Source of the DNA: Limisphaerales bacterium
GTDB lineage: Bacteria; Verrucomicrobiota; Verrucomicrobiia; Limisphaerales; UBA11358
Assembly (NCBI GenBank): GCA_003455565.1
Contig: DMQW01000385.1
Span: 1 to 5,927 of the forward strand
Length of the DNA: 5,927 bases
Reading direction: 5' to 3'
Shown here: positions 5,689-5,927 of the stretch, piece by piece
Numbering within the stretch: the stretch's first letter is position 1
Layout: every line of letters starts with the position of its first letter
The notes under the pieces: model-generated
Databases searched by the model: none
Seen by the model: the letters and a program-made list of their open reading frames with translations, nothing else
What the model was told of the DNA's origin: nothing
Program-made: the position numbers and the translations under genes

Positions 5689-5927
5689 TGGATTTCCTCT
5701 TCGATAGCTTTGGTTTGCTTCTGTGTCAGGCCGTAGAGGGCGTAAACCAGTTGGTCTATCTCACGTTCCAACGCGGTCGTGTCAGCGACATGATTTTTCA
5801 GCTTTTTGGCAAGAATTTGATCAACGAGCGTTTCTACTTCGTTCACATGGGAAACAATTTTCGGTAAGGGAAATTGACGCAGTCGGTCGACACCAATATC
5901 TACACCAACGCCACGTTGCTTACCATG
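5685..5927 (-). CDS. DNA adenine methyltransferase / type IIG-like restriction-modification protein, C-terminal end (partial)
   Basis: Eighty codons and a TGA stop of a gene that continues beyond the right edge; no start is visible. The piece contains RLRQFPLPKI (15-24), then a helical stretch VNEVETLVDQILAKK (28-42), then ALEREIDQLVYALYGLT (52-68). The order of a target-recognition-domain end (LRQFPLPKI), a coiled helix, and E-ID-LVYALYGLT is the standard C-terminus of N6-adenine methyltransferases with a TaqI/Eco57I-type specificity domain, including many type IIG enzymes. The catalytic NPPY region would lie outside the window, so whether the protein also carries a nuclease cannot be told. 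Its stop overlaps the next gene's ATG by four bases, marking it as an upstream gene in one operon with the unknown protein and the PLD-helicase. Its likely job is to protect host DNA by methylation and supply sequence specificity. Confidence 0.82.
   Translation of the reverse strand, partial: HGKQRGVGVDIGVDRLRQFPLPKIVSHVNEVETLVDQILAKKLKNHVADTTALEREIDQLVYALYGLTQKQTKAIEEEIQ
5703..5713 (+). repeat. 11-base direct repeat, right copy
   Basis: Second copy of GATAGCTTTGG (see 5142-5152), 561 bases away. Here it is coding sequence: on the minus strand it lies within the codons for Thr-Lys-Ala-Ile near the methylase C-terminus, 15 bases before the start of the unknown gene. Confidence 0.45.

Noticed and set aside
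5392..5736. Plus-strand open frame opposite the unknown gene and the methylase end
   Set aside because: The minus-strand genes here have a firm ATGA overlap, a ribosome binding site and a recognisable methylase C-terminus; the plus frame has none of these.

Overview
The window looks like chromosomal DNA of a Verrucomicrobia-type bacterium, possibly from the Pedosphaera/Limisphaerales side. The reasons are an orphan prepilin-type protein of the H-X9-DG class, a short release-factor-like GGQ protein, and intergenic tracts of repeated CGCTGAT and acgcaaag words. I recall all of these from that group. The assignment is inference; there is no rRNA or other marker gene in the window.

Left part (1-1764): a complete plus-strand gene for a stand-alone GGQ release-factor-like protein (30-443) is followed by a 369-base stretch without an intact gene. 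That stretch holds a REP-like repeat (483-541) and, on the minus strand, a short reading frame (551-727). Its peptide matches the typical C-terminal end of Eco57I-type restriction-modification methylases but has no front part, so it reads as a gene remnant. A plus-strand pseudopilin-like gene (813-1553) follows. Then comes a 211-base intergenic region with two more copies of the same repeat (1565-1623, 1701-1760) and a separate acgcaaag-type tract between them.

Right part (1765-5927): a minus-strand operon read from the right edge inward. It starts with the last 80 codons of a DNA adenine methyltransferase/type IIG-like protein (5685-5927, cut by the window edge). A 176-residue protein of unknown function follows (5158-5688), overlapping the methylase by an ATGA. 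Last is a very large protein with an N-terminal phospholipase-D-type nuclease domain and a complete SNF2-type helicase (1765-5139). Methylase, unknown protein and nuclease-helicase together look like a restriction-like anti-phage defence module. The middle protein is the least explained component; it is AT-rich and bracketed by an 11-base direct repeat.

The three repeats share a GTAG-type head, a hairpin with a TCC loop and a one-base bulge, and a compensating base-pair change in one copy. All three lie where coding sequences on opposite strands converge. This fits REP elements mobilised by a RAYT transposase encoded elsewhere, but no such transposase is in the window.
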